From: Bacteroidota bacterium
Lineage (GTDB): Bacteria; Bacteroidota; Bacteroidia; Bacteroidales; WCHB1-69
NCBI GenBank assembly: GCA_017860455.1
Contig: JAGDMF010000019.1
Coordinates: forward strand, 1 to 36,075
DNA length: 36,075 bases
Direction: 5' to 3'
The position numbers and the translations under genes were made by a program. The notes beneath the pieces are model-generated. The model was not told the DNA's origin, made no database searches, and saw only the letters and a program-made list of their open reading frames with translations. Shown in pieces: positions 1 through 8,596 of this stretch (its first letter is position 1; every line of letters begins with the position of its first letter).

Positions 1-172
1 TGTTGAAAAACTATTTGACAACACAATCAAAATGAACAAATTGTAAAAATTGTATTTTTAAACCTGACATTTTCCACACTTTCTCGGAATAAGATATTGA
101 TGGTATTTTCAAAATTTATAGTTTCAAAATAAAAAAGTCCACCCCATTTTTAAAATTGTTAAAATATCTTAA

Positions 173-207
173 TTGATCCTACGCTCCCCCTTTTTTTACT
201 ATCTTTG
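173..207 (+). promoter_or_regulatory. Probable ackA promoter
   Basis: A Bacteroidota-type -7 box TATCTTTG lies at 200-207, with TTGA at 173-176 as a possible -33 element 23 nt upstream, slightly longer than ideal. The predicted transcript starts about 35-40 nt before the ackA ATG. The rest of the first 251 bases is AT-rich and shows no gene. Confidence 0.6.
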
Positions 208-251
208 CAAATTCGTTTAATAAACCTTAATTTACATTTATTTATCAGATT

Positions 252-1448
252 ATGAATATTTTAGTATTGAATTGTGGAAGTTCATCCATTAAGTACCAGT
301 TAATCCACATGAACGATAGTGCCGAAGTTAAAGCTAAAGGCCTTGTTGAAAGAATTGGTCTTGAAATGGGAGAATTTACCCATAAACCAACAGGAAAAGA
401 TAAATTTTATTTGCAAACACCAATTAAAGATCATAATGTTGGAATTAAACTCGTTCTTGAAGCTTTAACTGACCCCAATCATGGCGTAATTTCTTCTTTA
501 GATGAAATTAAAGCTGTTGGTCATCGTGTAGCTCACGGCGGTGAATTCTTTAAAGGAAGTGCTCTTATTGATACGCAAGCCCTTATCAATATTAAAAAAT
601 GTTGTGAACTCGCTCCTCTTCACAATCCTGCTAATGTGATGGGTATTGAGGTGATGATGGAAATGTTGCCAAATGTTAAACAAGTAGCCGTTTTTGATAC
701 TTCATTCCATCAAACTATGCCGGCTGAAGCGTTCTTATATGCCCTACCTTTTAAATACTATACTGAAAATAAAGTTAGAAGATACGGTTTTCATGGAACA
801 AGTCATAAATTTGTTGCCCCCAAAGCAGCTAATATTTTAAATAAAAAATATGAAGATCTTAAAATTATAGTTTGTCATCTTGGTAATGGAGCTTCTATTT
901 GTGCAATAAATCAAGGAAAATCTGTTGATACATCAATGGGCTTTACACCTGTTGAAGGGCTTATTATGGGTACTCGAAGCGGTGATTTGGATTTAGGAGC
1001 TTTATTGTATATTGCAGAAAAAGAGGGACTTGATTATCAAGGAATGAACGCTTTAGTTAATAAAAAATCTGGTTTAGCCGGAATCACTGGTGGAAGTTCT
1101 GATATGAGAGATATTAATGCCGGAGTAGCTGCTGGTGATGAACGTAGTATATATGCATTTAAATGTTTTTGCTATAGAGTAAAAAAATATATTGGCGCTT
1201 ATACCGCTGCTATGAATGGAGTTGATTTAATCATTTTTACCGGTGGAATTGGCGAAAATGGCATTGAAGAAAGAACTGAAATTTTAAAAGACCTTTCTTT
1301 CTTTGGCGTTGATTTCGACCCAATTGCTAATAATGTTAAAGGTGAAGATACTATTATTACTAAACCTGGTAGTAGAACAACTGCAATGGTAATAACTACC
1401 AACGAAGAATTAGTTATTGCTACTGATACTTTTAACTTGGTTCAATAA
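252..1448 (+). CDS. ackA: Acetate kinase
   Basis: Interconverts acetyl phosphate + ADP and acetate + ATP in the cytoplasm, the ATP-yielding last step of acetate fermentation. The 398-residue length is normal for the family. Visible motifs are the N-terminal NCGSSSIKY with Asn7, GHRVAHGGEFF with the substrate-binding Arg, FDTSFHQTMP with the catalytic Asp, HLGNGAS and GTRSGDLDLG in the nucleotide-binding ASKHA fold, and GGIGENG near the C terminus. The usual partner pta is not adjacent in this window, so the gene stands alone behind its own promoter. Its stop codon directly abuts the stop of the convergent queE gene, with no bases between them. Confidence 0.97.
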   Translation: MNILVLNCGSSSIKYQLIHMNDSAEVKAKGLVERIGLEMGEFTHKPTGKDKFYLQTPIKDHNVGIKLVLEALTDPNHGVISSLDEIKAVGHRVAHGGEFFKGSALIDTQALINIKKCCELAPLHNPANVMGIEVMMEMLPNVKQVAVFDTSFHQTMPAEAFLYALPFKYYTENKVRRYGFHGTSHKFVAPKAANILNKKYEDLKIIVCHLGNGASICAINQGKSVDTSMGFTPVEGLIMGTRSGDLDLGALLYIAEKEGLDYQGMNALVNKKSGLAGITGGSSDMRDINAGVAAGDERSIYAFKCFCYRVKKYIGAYTAAMNGVDLIIFTGGIGENGIEERTEILKDLSFFGVDFDPIANNVKGEDTIITKPGSRTTAMVITTNEELVIATDTFNLVQ

Positions 1449-2078
1449 TTACGGAATGTTCATAAACTTATGACTCTGTAAAGATATCCGCCATTTGGGA
1501 TGTTGTAAAACATAATCAACAATTTTTGGCATCATTATTTGGGAATTGCTCCATTCAGGTTGTAAAAACAGATGGCAATTCCCTTTTATTTTAGCTGCAT
1601 TTTCTTCTGCCCATTCAAAATCTTTATCATCATAGATGATCACCTTGAGTTCATTAGCTAAACTTAAAATCTCTTCTAAAGGTGGATGGTTATGCTTTGG
1701 TGATAAACAGATCCAGTCCCATTGCCCACTAATAGGTTCTGAACCAGATGTTTCTAAAAATAACAAAACATTCTGTTCTTTTAATTGATGACATAAATAT
1801 TGTAAATCATATAATAATGGTTCTCCTCCAGTTACAACAACTGCTTTTGAAGGATTTGCAAGTATTCTCCCTATCACTTCATCCGTGTTGGTTAATTGAT
1901 GTTTGGATGCGTCCCAGGACTCCTTTACATCACAAAAAAAACAGCCAACATCACATCCTCCAATTCTTAGAAAATAAGCAGGTTTGCCTGTATGAAATCC
2001 TTCCCCTTGCAATGAATAAAATTCTTCCATAATAGGCAATAAATAAGGAGAATATGGTCTGAGTTCTGAATGTAACAT
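1449..2078 (-). CDS. queE: 7-carboxy-7-deazaguanine synthase (radical SAM)
   Basis: Radical SAM enzyme converting 6-carboxytetrahydropterin to 7-carboxy-7-deazaguanine in queuosine precursor synthesis. With the start chosen here (ATG at 2078, 209 residues) the cluster cysteines C42, C46 and C49 form the CxxxCxxC motif, preceded by FYSLQGEG, the N-terminal signature of QueE. VVVTGGEPLL follows in the SAM-binding region. The open frame extends to 2159, but a good promoter (-7 box 2115-2108, -33 box 2140-2136) lies inside that extension, so the ATG at 2078 is preferred. A start at the internal MEEFYSLQGEG is also possible. No other queuosine gene is adjacent. Confidence 0.92.
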   Translation of the reverse strand: MLHSELRPYSPYLLPIMEEFYSLQGEGFHTGKPAYFLRIGGCDVGCFFCDVKESWDASKHQLTNTDEVIGRILANPSKAVVVTGGEPLLYDLQYLCHQLKEQNVLLFLETSGSEPISGQWDWICLSPKHNHPPLEEILSLANELKVIIYDDKDFEWAEENAAKIKGNCHLFLQPEWSNSQIMMPKIVDYVLQHPKWRISLQSHKFMNIP

Positions 2079-2107
2079 GAATTTGAAAATTGTGACTAAT
2101 TTTTTTG

Positions 2108-2140
2108 CAAAAATAATGAAAAACATCGTTCCTCTCAAAA
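2108..2140 (-). promoter_or_regulatory. queE promoter
   Basis: On the minus strand TATTTTTG (2115-2108) forms the -7 box and TTTTG (2140-2136) the -33 box, separated by exactly 20 nt. The arrangement fits the Bacteroidota consensus well and fixes the queE start downstream at 2078. Confidence 0.7.
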
Positions 2141-2148
2141 ATAAATCA

Positions 2149-2156
2149 TATTTTTG
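2149..2156 (+). promoter_or_regulatory. dnaX promoter -7 box
   Basis: TATTTTTG at 2149-2156 lies 55 nt before the dnaX ATG. Together with the queE -7 box it forms a 9-nt inverted repeat (GCAAAAATA at 2107-2115 and TATTTTTGC at 2149-2157), the mark of back-to-back divergent promoters. No clear -33 element is seen for this direction. Confidence 0.5.
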
Positions 2157-2210
2157 CAAGTTATAGGAATTTGAAACCTATACTGTGTTGAACCCATTTA
2201 TTCAAAACTT

Positions 2211-3344
2211 ATGGAAAATTTTATCGTCTCCGCTCGTAAATACAGACCCTCAACCTTTAATACTGTTGTAGGACAAGAAGCTATCGTTGCTACTTTAAAA
2301 AATGCAATTAAAACCAATCAGGTTGCTCAAGCTTTCCTATTTTGTGGACCCAGAGGTGTCGGTAAAACAACTTGTGCCAGAATATTTGCTAAAGCACTTA
2401 ATTGCGAACACTTAACCGATGATTTTGAACCTTGTAATGAGTGTCCCTCCTGTAAGTCTTTTAATGAAAATGCTTCTTTTAATGTTTATGAATTGGATGC
2501 AGCTTCTAATAATTCAGTGGAAGATATTAGGTCTTTAGTTGAACAAGTTAGAATTAGCCCTCAAGGAGCTAAATATAAAGTGTATATCATTGATGAGGTT
2601 CACATGCTCTCTAACCAAGCATTTAATGCTTTTCTTAAAACATTGGAAGAACCTCCCGCTTATGCTAAATTTATTCTGGCTACTACTGAAAAACATAAAA
2701 TTATTCCTACAATATTATCCAGATGTCAAGTATATGATTTTAAAAGAATTCGTGAAAATGATATTATTAAACATCTGAATTTTGTTGCTCAAAAAGAACT
2801 AATCATCGCTGAAGAGGAAGCTTTAAGAGTAATCGCTTCTAAAGCAGATGGTGCTCTCAGAGATGCTTTATCTATCTTTGATCAATTGGTGAGCTTTTCA
2901 GGTAATCACATGACCTATCAGTCTGCGATCCATCATTTGAATGTTCTTGATGTAGATAACTATTTTAAAATGACCGATTTCCTTTTTAGTGAAGATCAAA
3001 CTGAAGCAATGGTGTTATTGGATGAAATTTTGGCGAAAGGTTTTGATGGACAACATTTTATTTCAGGATTAGCCGGGCACTTTAGAAATCTTTTATTAGC
3101 CCAAACTCCAGGGACCGTTAAGTTAATGGATGTTTCTGATTCCATTAAACAAAAATTTACAATTCAAGCTCAAAAAGTTGATAAAACATTGTTAATTAGA
3201 GCATTAGAAATTTCTAATACATGTGATTTTAATTATAAACTTTCCAATAATAAACGTCTTTCTATCGAAATTTGTTTATTACAAATCAATGGAAACTATG
3301 TTTATAAACTAAAAAATAGTGTCAGGCAATCACGGGAGAAATAG
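2211..3344 (+). CDS. dnaX: DNA polymerase III gamma/tau subunit, N-terminal (gamma-like) frame
   Basis: AAA+ clamp-loader subunit of the replicative polymerase. Visible parts are the Walker A motif GPRGVGKTT near residue 45, a zinc-binding Cys cluster (CEHLTDDFEPCNECPSC), Walker B DEVHML, the SRC motif in LSRCQVYDF and the domain III collar ending near residue 365. The frame stops at 3344 right after domain III, whereas Bacteroidota DnaX proteins are usually about 600 residues. The missing C-terminal part is intact in another frame (3319-3993), overlapping by 26 nt. The 377-residue product is therefore equivalent to gamma, and full tau needs a net +1 (or -2) shift. The alternative to a programmed event is a sequencing or assembly error in the A-run at 3311-3316. 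Confidence 0.93.
   Translation: MENFIVSARKYRPSTFNTVVGQEAIVATLKNAIKTNQVAQAFLFCGPRGVGKTTCARIFAKALNCEHLTDDFEPCNECPSCKSFNENASFNVYELDAASNNSVEDIRSLVEQVRISPQGAKYKVYIIDEVHMLSNQAFNAFLKTLEEPPAYAKFILATTEKHKIIPTILSRCQVYDFKRIRENDIIKHLNFVAQKELIIAEEEALRVIASKADGALRDALSIFDQLVSFSGNHMTYQSAIHHLNVLDVDNYFKMTDFLFSEDQTEAMVLLDEILAKGFDGQHFISGLAGHFRNLLLAQTPGTVKLMDVSDSIKQKFTIQAQKVDKTLLIRALEISNTCDFNYKLSNNKRLSIEICLLQINGNYVYKLKNSVRQSREK
3311..3341 (+). other. dnaX: Candidate frameshift site in dnaX
   Basis: Six A residues (3311-3316) lie in CTA AAA AAT. The downstream frame opens only after a TAA at 3310-3312, and the upstream frame closes at 3342, so the shift must fall in this interval. A +1 slip of tRNA-Lys on AAA (3312-3314 to 3313-3315), or transcripts lacking one A, would join the frames to a protein of about 593 residues. 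A -1 slip on A AAA AAT would hit TAG at 3317-3319 at once. No strong upstream Shine-Dalgarno stimulator is visible. A 5-bp AGGGG/CCCCT pairing (3360-3364 with 3389-3393) is a weak downstream candidate. Confidence 0.5.
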
Positions 3345-3993
3345 TCAACAACCATCTTCAGGGGAGTTGAATTCTATTCAGGTTTCGACCCCTCAGCAAT
3401 CATCAAAACCATTCATTGCCCCATCCGGTACTCCTATTAAAAAATCCCCTCCAATCGCTGATATTGTTGAAGATAAAATTTTTGAAAAGAAAGAAATTAT
3501 TCCGGTTGTTACCATCGAACAACCTACAATTACAGAAACAAGTGAAAAATTGATGGAAGAAGAACCCCAAGAAGTTTCATCAGTTGAAGTGGAGTCTTTA
3601 TTAAACTCATCTTCGGTTGAAGAAGAGGGTGAGCTTGACTTAAATCAATTTTCAAATGTTTGGAATCAACTTTTTGAGAAAATTTTTAGTAATATCCCTA
3701 CCATTTATTTTCCTTTAAAAGGTATTGTTCCTGAAGTAAAAGATAGGATAATTCAGGTTAGATTAAAGAATGAATTACAAAAAGAACATTTTGAACCTAA
3801 AGTGAGGGATATTTTAGCCTTTTTGAGAACGAATTTGAGTGATACATTTGAAGATATTTCTATTCATGTAGATGAAACTTATGTGGCAAGAAAAATTATA
3901 TACGATTCAGTTGATAAACTCAAAAACCTATCCGAACAAAATCCAAATTTTGAACAATTTAAGTCCATTTTAGATCTAAAAATTAAAGAATAA
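3319..3993 (+). CDS. dnaX: DNA polymerase III tau C-terminal frame
   Basis: This frame continues dnaX after the frameshift. It begins with a low-complexity Ser/Pro/Gln/Glu-rich linker (about the first 105 residues) typical of the region between clamp-loader domain III and the tau-specific part. A compact C-terminal domain follows, with an FSNVWNQLFEKIF stretch and ending in NPNFEQFKSILDLKI, closely resembling the ends of full-length Bacteroidota DnaX. In E. coli, tau-specific domains bind DnaB and the polymerase alpha subunit; a similar role is inferred here. A GTG codon at 3319 could start it as a separate protein, but a domain boundary with a 26-nt overlap makes a frameshift fusion more likely. 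The next gene starts 4 nt after its stop. Confidence 0.85.
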   Translation: MSGNHGRNSQQPSSGELNSIQVSTPQQSSKPFIAPSGTPIKKSPPIADIVEDKIFEKKEIIPVVTIEQPTITETSEKLMEEEPQEVSSVEVESLLNSSSVEEEGELDLNQFSNVWNQLFEKIFSNIPTIYFPLKGIVPEVKDRIIQVRLKNELQKEHFEPKVRDILAFLRTNLSDTFEDISIHVDETYVARKIIYDSVDKLKNLSEQNPNFEQFKSILDLKIKE

Positions 3994-3997
3994 AAAC

Positions 3998-5887
3998 ATG
4001 AAGAAAATTTATATTCTATTATTAATTGTATTTGCTTCTTTTATTGTTTCAGGACAAACCTTAGGTTATCAGGGAGTTAATCTCCATAGAGCTGTTCCGG
4101 ATGGTAAAGTGGATAGTGTTTGGTCCGGAATTGGATTACCTTCAGGTTTTTCCGGCAAAGATGTTATTATTGGATTTACTGATTGGGGTTTTGATTACAC
4201 GCATCCCGTTTTTTATGATACGAATATGACAAATTATCGTGTTTTGAGAGCCTGGGATCAGTTTAAACAAAATGGACCAGCTCCTACCGGATTTAATTAT
4301 GGTAGAGAATATATTGGTCAAAATGAATTATTAACAGCTCTTTGTGATACTTCAAATGTGTATCAATATGCTTATCACGGGACCCATGTTGCCGGAATCG
4401 CGGGTGGTGCCGGTGCGGGGACACAATATCGAGGGGTTGCTTTTGATGCTAATTTAATCTTTGCAACCTTTCTTGTAAATGAACAAGCTGTTATTGATGC
4501 TTTTCAATGGATGTATAATGTTTCTCAGGAAGAACAAAAAAGATTGGTTATTAATATGAGCTGGGGCCTTTATTATATTGATAATTTTACAGGAACCGGA
4601 AGAATTGGCGAAAAAATGGAAGAACTTTCTGACTTAGGGGTTGTTTTTGTTACAAGTGCTGGTAATAATGGTGATGTGGACTTTCATATTAGTCATAATT
4701 TTGAAAATGAGGCAGATACATTGAAAACGCTCATTAATTTTGCCAGTGGAAGTAACTACCAATATGGTGAGTCCATCACAATGACTAATTCTCAAAATAC
4801 ACCTTTTTCATTTGCCGTTCAAGTTCTGAATAGTTCCTATCAACCTTTGGTTCAAACCCCATTTTATAATACCGCTGATAGTTCTTGTTTCCTTAATCAA
4901 TATATCGTTGTAAATAATGATACCCTTTTTTACACAGTTGAAATAGATCAAATGGATCTTAATAATGGAAGACCAGAAGTTAGATTACGTTTAAAAAAAC
5001 CAGCAACTACATATAAATTAGGATTATATGTTACAGCTGATTCCGGTATTTTTCATGCCTGGAATATTATAGAATTAACCAATGATGTCGGAAACTGGGG
5101 TGGAACTTTTACTGCACCCGGTTCATTAGTTGGATGGAAAGCAGGTGATTCCCATTTTGGATTAGGTTCTCCTGCAGTTGTAGATTGTGCCATTACAGTT
5201 GCCGCTCATAAATCAAGAGTAGTTACCCCTAATTTTACTATTGGTGGTGAAATTGCCGATTTTTCAAGCTTTGGACCCACTATTGATGGTGTTGTAAAAC
5301 CCGAAGTTTCTGCTCCCGGTAACAATGTTGTATCTTCTATTTCCAGTTATACCAATCAATTTTCAGGTTCTTATACCAAAACAATTAACTTTCAAGGTAG
5401 AGACTATAAATTTGCTGCTTTGTCAGGAACCTCAATGTCATCCCCTTTTACTGCCGGTGTTGTGGCATTGATTCTTCAGGCAAATCCGTACCTTTCTGCA
5501 AGTCAGGTAAAAGAAATATTGATACAAAGTGCCAGAAATGATGAATTTACTGCTGCCTCTGGTGAAGAAAGATTCGGATATGGAAAAGTGGATGCTTATC
5601 ATGCTGTGATACAGGCATTACAAACTGTAGGGATTGAACCTATAGTATTTACTGAAACTAAAATTACACTTTTTCCTAATCCATCTTCTGGTGCTTTGTA
5701 TATTACTACTCAGTCTGACCATACAATACCTTTACAACTATTCGATTTATATGGAAAGTTAATACTTGAAACAAATATAGATCCAGGAGTTACTTCCTTT
5801 GATTGGAATTACTTACCTTCAGGATGCTATATTCTTAAACTGAATGAGGGAAAGATTTCAACTGCATATAAATGGATAAAACTATAA
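3998..5887 (+). CDS. Secreted subtilisin-like serine protease (S8) with T9SS sorting domain
   Basis: Predicted extracellular or surface endopeptidase. A Sec signal peptide occupies about residues 1-20. The S8 triad is visible as Asp62 (FTDWGFDYTHP), His127 (HGTHVAGIAGG) and Ser479 (GTSMSSPFTAG). A beta-rich segment of roughly 150 residues is inserted between the His and Ser blocks. The last 75 residues (from LFPNPSSG, ending with Lys-rich YKWIKL) form a type A T9SS sorting domain, which directs export through the outer membrane and is then removed. The gene starts 4 nt after the dnaX tau frame without its own evident promoter, so it may be co-transcribed. Its substrate is unknown. Confidence 0.93.
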   Translation: MKKIYILLLIVFASFIVSGQTLGYQGVNLHRAVPDGKVDSVWSGIGLPSGFSGKDVIIGFTDWGFDYTHPVFYDTNMTNYRVLRAWDQFKQNGPAPTGFNYGREYIGQNELLTALCDTSNVYQYAYHGTHVAGIAGGAGAGTQYRGVAFDANLIFATFLVNEQAVIDAFQWMYNVSQEEQKRLVINMSWGLYYIDNFTGTGRIGEKMEELSDLGVVFVTSAGNNGDVDFHISHNFENEADTLKTLINFASGSNYQYGESITMTNSQNTPFSFAVQVLNSSYQPLVQTPFYNTADSSCFLNQYIVVNNDTLFYTVEIDQMDLNNGRPEVRLRLKKPATTYKLGLYVTADSGIFHAWNIIELTNDVGNWGGTFTAPGSLVGWKAGDSHFGLGSPAVVDCAITVAAHKSRVVTPNFTIGGEIADFSSFGPTIDGVVKPEVSAPGNNVVSSISSYTNQFSGSYTKTINFQGRDYKFAALSGTSMSSPFTAGVVALILQANPYLSASQVKEILIQSARNDEFTAASGEERFGYGKVDAYHAVIQALQTVGIEPIVFTETKITLFPNPSSGALYITTQSDHTIPLQLFDLYGKLILETNIDPGVTSFDWNYLPSGCYILKLNEGKISTAYKWIKL

Positions 5888-5911
5888 AAAATCTAATGAA
5901 CTGATTAAACT

Positions 5912-8158
5912 ATGGACACATATATTCCTAATGAAAGGTTAGAATCTTTGACGATTCTGAAGAAATACAAAGTGTTATTGGGTGCACTTAAAGAAAAAAC
6001 GACGAAAGAAGAGAGAAAAAAATTTAGTAAAGCTTTTGCTTTAGCAGTGGATGCTCATAAAGATATGAGACGCAAAAGTGGGGAACCCTATATTTACCAT
6101 CCTATTGCAGTTGCTGAGATTGTCGCTAAAGAGATCAACTTAGGAACCACTTCAATGATTGCTGCACTTTTACATGATGTGGTAGAAGATACAGATTATA
6201 CCATTGATGATATAAAAGATATGTTTGGTGAGGAAGTTGCCAATATAGTTTATGGCCTTACTAAAATTGAAGATATAGTAATGGATGATAGTCAATCTGT
6301 TCAAGCTGAAAATTTTAAGAAAATCCTCCTCTATACCGTCGGAGATGTTAGGGTTATTTTAATTAAACTAGCTGATAGATTGCATAATATGAGAACTTTA
6401 AGTTCGATGCCTGCTGAAAAACAGCTAAAAATAGCTTCTGAAACCCAATTCTTTTTTGTTCCAATTGCCCATAGATTAGGTCTTTACACTATAAAAAGTC
6501 AATTGGAAGATTTGGCAATGAAATATCATGATCCCATCATGTACGAAAATATTTATCGTCAGTTGAAAAGTAGTGAAGCGATTAGAAAAACATTGATTGA
6601 AGATTTTGCAGCGCCAATTAAAGAAAAACTCAAACTGGCAGGTATCAATGCGGAGATGACCAGTCGTGAAAAATCAATATATTCCATCTATCAAAAAATG
6701 ATCAGGAAGAAAATTGATTTTGAAAATATATATGATATCTTCGCTATTCGATTTGTTTTTGATGCACCACCCGAACAAGAAAAGGATATCTGCTGGAGAA
6801 TTCATACTATTATTACCGGTTTGTATAAAACAAATGCCGAAAGAGAAAGAAACTATCTAACGAACCCTAAAGCAAACGGTTATCAATCATTGCATCTCAC
6901 TGCAATGAGCCATGCCGGAAAATGGATCGAAGTTCAAATCAGATCTAAAAGGATGGATGAGATATCAGAAAAAGGTTTCGCTGCCCATTTTAAATATAAA
7001 GAAGAGAACAAAACACCAATAGAATACGAAAACAGAGTAGAAGATTGGTTAACTAAAATTAGGGAAATGCTGAAAAGTGAAGAAACCAATGCATTGGAAT
7101 TCCTTAATGAAGTTAAAATGAATCTTCAACTAAAAGAGGTGGTCATCTTCACACCTAAAGGAGATAGAAGATTACTTCCCTACGGAGCAACCGTGCTCGA
7201 TTTTGCATACCATCTTCATACAAATATTGGAAATCAATGTATTGGTGCAAAAGTAAATTATAATATTGTTTCTTTGGACTATGTTTTGAAAAGTGGTGAT
7301 CAGGTAGAAATTATAACTTCTAAAAAACAGTTTCCAAAACCGGAATGGGTTAATTATGTCAAAACTTCTCATGCAAAAGAAAATATTAAAGATTCAATCA
7401 GAATTAAACAAAAGAAACTGGTTGGAAAGGGACAAGAAGTACTAAAAGGAATTTTCGAGCAGTTAAATATTGAATATAATCAACACAATGTCGGAAGAAT
7501 TCAAGCGGATACAAAAATCAGCTCCGTCGCAGAATTCTGGAGCCATATTGCAGAAGGTGTTATTACTGCCGAAAGGATAGAAAAGATTTTTAAAAATAAA
7601 AAATACTCCGATTATAAACTGTTTAGAAGAAAAATTTCTACCGAAATCAAAGAAAAATCAATCGATTTACTGATTGATGAACAATTGGAGAAAAAACCTG
7701 AAGTGTTCCTAATTGATGAAACTTCTGATAATATTCGCCACGTTGTTGCCTCTTGTTGTAACCCACTTCCGGGTGAACCTGTTGTAGGATTTCAAATCTC
7801 AAATGATGTAATTGAAGTTCACATGACCAGATGCCCGAAAGCGATCGAACAAATGTCAAAATTTGGTAATAGAATTATTAAGGCAAAATGGAATAAAGAT
7901 CAGGATATCGCCTTTTTATCCGGATTGAAATTTACCGGATTTGATCGAAAAGGTGTGATTAAAGAGATTATTGATGTTGTAACCAATCAACTGGATTTGA
8001 ATATTCGTTCTCTCGATATGTCCACTAAAGGAAATATTTTTACCGGCAAAATGATGTTGTATATTAAAAATGTGAAAGCACTCAATGAGCTTATAGAAAA
8101 TTTGTCAAAAATCGATCAAATGGAAAAAATTGAAAGAATTGCTCCTGAAATTAACTGA
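5912..8158 (+). CDS. Bifunctional RelA/SpoT-family (p)ppGpp synthetase/hydrolase
   Basis: Makes and degrades the stringent-response alarmone. Domain order is normal for a long RSH protein of 748 residues: HD hydrolase (HDVVED at residues 88-93), synthetase (IYSIYQKM, YDIFAIRF, NGYQSLHLT, EVQIRS), TGS (VVIFTPKGDRRLLPYGATVLDFAYH), a zinc-finger-like segment with Cys-Cys (VASCCNPLPGEPVVGF) and a C-terminal ACT domain. The hydrolase motif is complete. The charged synthetase motif that reads RxKD in bifunctional enzymes reads R311-E-R-N314 here, so the final acidic residue is replaced by Asn; the effect is unknown. It lies 24 nt after the protease gene. Confidence 0.94.
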   Translation: MDTYIPNERLESLTILKKYKVLLGALKEKTTKEERKKFSKAFALAVDAHKDMRRKSGEPYIYHPIAVAEIVAKEINLGTTSMIAALLHDVVEDTDYTIDDIKDMFGEEVANIVYGLTKIEDIVMDDSQSVQAENFKKILLYTVGDVRVILIKLADRLHNMRTLSSMPAEKQLKIASETQFFFVPIAHRLGLYTIKSQLEDLAMKYHDPIMYENIYRQLKSSEAIRKTLIEDFAAPIKEKLKLAGINAEMTSREKSIYSIYQKMIRKKIDFENIYDIFAIRFVFDAPPEQEKDICWRIHTIITGLYKTNAERERNYLTNPKANGYQSLHLTAMSHAGKWIEVQIRSKRMDEISEKGFAAHFKYKEENKTPIEYENRVEDWLTKIREMLKSEETNALEFLNEVKMNLQLKEVVIFTPKGDRRLLPYGATVLDFAYHLHTNIGNQCIGAKVNYNIVSLDYVLKSGDQVEIITSKKQFPKPEWVNYVKTSHAKENIKDSIRIKQKKLVGKGQEVLKGIFEQLNIEYNQHNVGRIQADTKISSVAEFWSHIAEGVITAERIEKIFKNKKYSDYKLFRRKISTEIKEKSIDLLIDEQLEKKPEVFLIDETSDNIRHVVASCCNPLPGEPVVGFQISNDVIEVHMTRCPKAIEQMSKFGNRIIKAKWNKDQDIAFLSGLKFTGFDRKGVIKEIIDVVTNQLDLNIRSLDMSTKGNIFTGKMMLYIKNVKALNELIENLSKIDQMEKIERIAPEIN

Positions 8159-8279
8159 AAAACGAATATTGAAAAGGCCTAAATGGGGGATATTTAGTTA
8201 ATTGTTAAAGATTGTTAATTTTTTATTTGTTTAAAAATCAAATATATAGCAAAATACGATTAAAAAAAATAAAAAAAAA

Positions 8280-8310
8280 TTGTAGTAAATTAAAAAAAAG
8301 AGTATTTTTG
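8280..8310 (+). promoter_or_regulatory. acpP promoter
   Basis: TATTTTTG at 8303-8310 and TTG at 8280-8282 are separated by 20 nt, a good Bacteroidota promoter 25 nt before the acpP ATG. The region 8160-8300 is extremely A-rich, which may act as an UP-like element for this highly expressed gene. Confidence 0.7.
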
Positions 8311-8335
8311 CATGCTAATTTAAAAAATTAAAACT

Positions 8336-8569
8336 ATGGCAGAAATTATTGAAAGAGTACAAGGAATCATCGCAGAAAAACTTAGCGTTAACCCAGCTGA
8401 TGTAACTCCTGAGAAAAGTTTTACAAATGATTTAGGAGCAGATTCACTAGATACTGTTGAACTAATAATGGAGTTTGAAAAAGAATTCGGAATCTCTATT
8501 CCTGATGATCAAGCTGAGAAAATCTCTACAGTTGGTGATGCAATTACTTACATTCAAGCTAACGTTTAA
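8336..8569 (+). CDS. acpP: Acyl carrier protein
   Basis: Carries growing acyl chains in type II fatty-acid synthesis on a 4'-phosphopantetheine arm. The protein has 77 residues, normal size, and the modification site is Ser37 in [15 protein letters not shown]. It is strongly acidic and helical, as expected. It heads an operon with fabF 27 nt downstream, an arrangement found widely in bacteria, followed by rnc. Confidence 0.98.
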   Translation: MAEIIERVQGIIAEKLSVNPADVTPEKSFTNDLGADSLDTVELIMEFEKEFGISIPDDQAEKISTVGDAITYIQANV

Positions 8570-8596
8570 ATCACCTAACACTCCTTTTTTCAAGAT

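Noticed and set aside
3319-3993. Independent gene after a truncated dnaX
   Set aside because: Its C-terminal domain and low-complexity linker match the missing part of DnaX and the overlap is at a domain boundary, so it is treated as part of dnaX.
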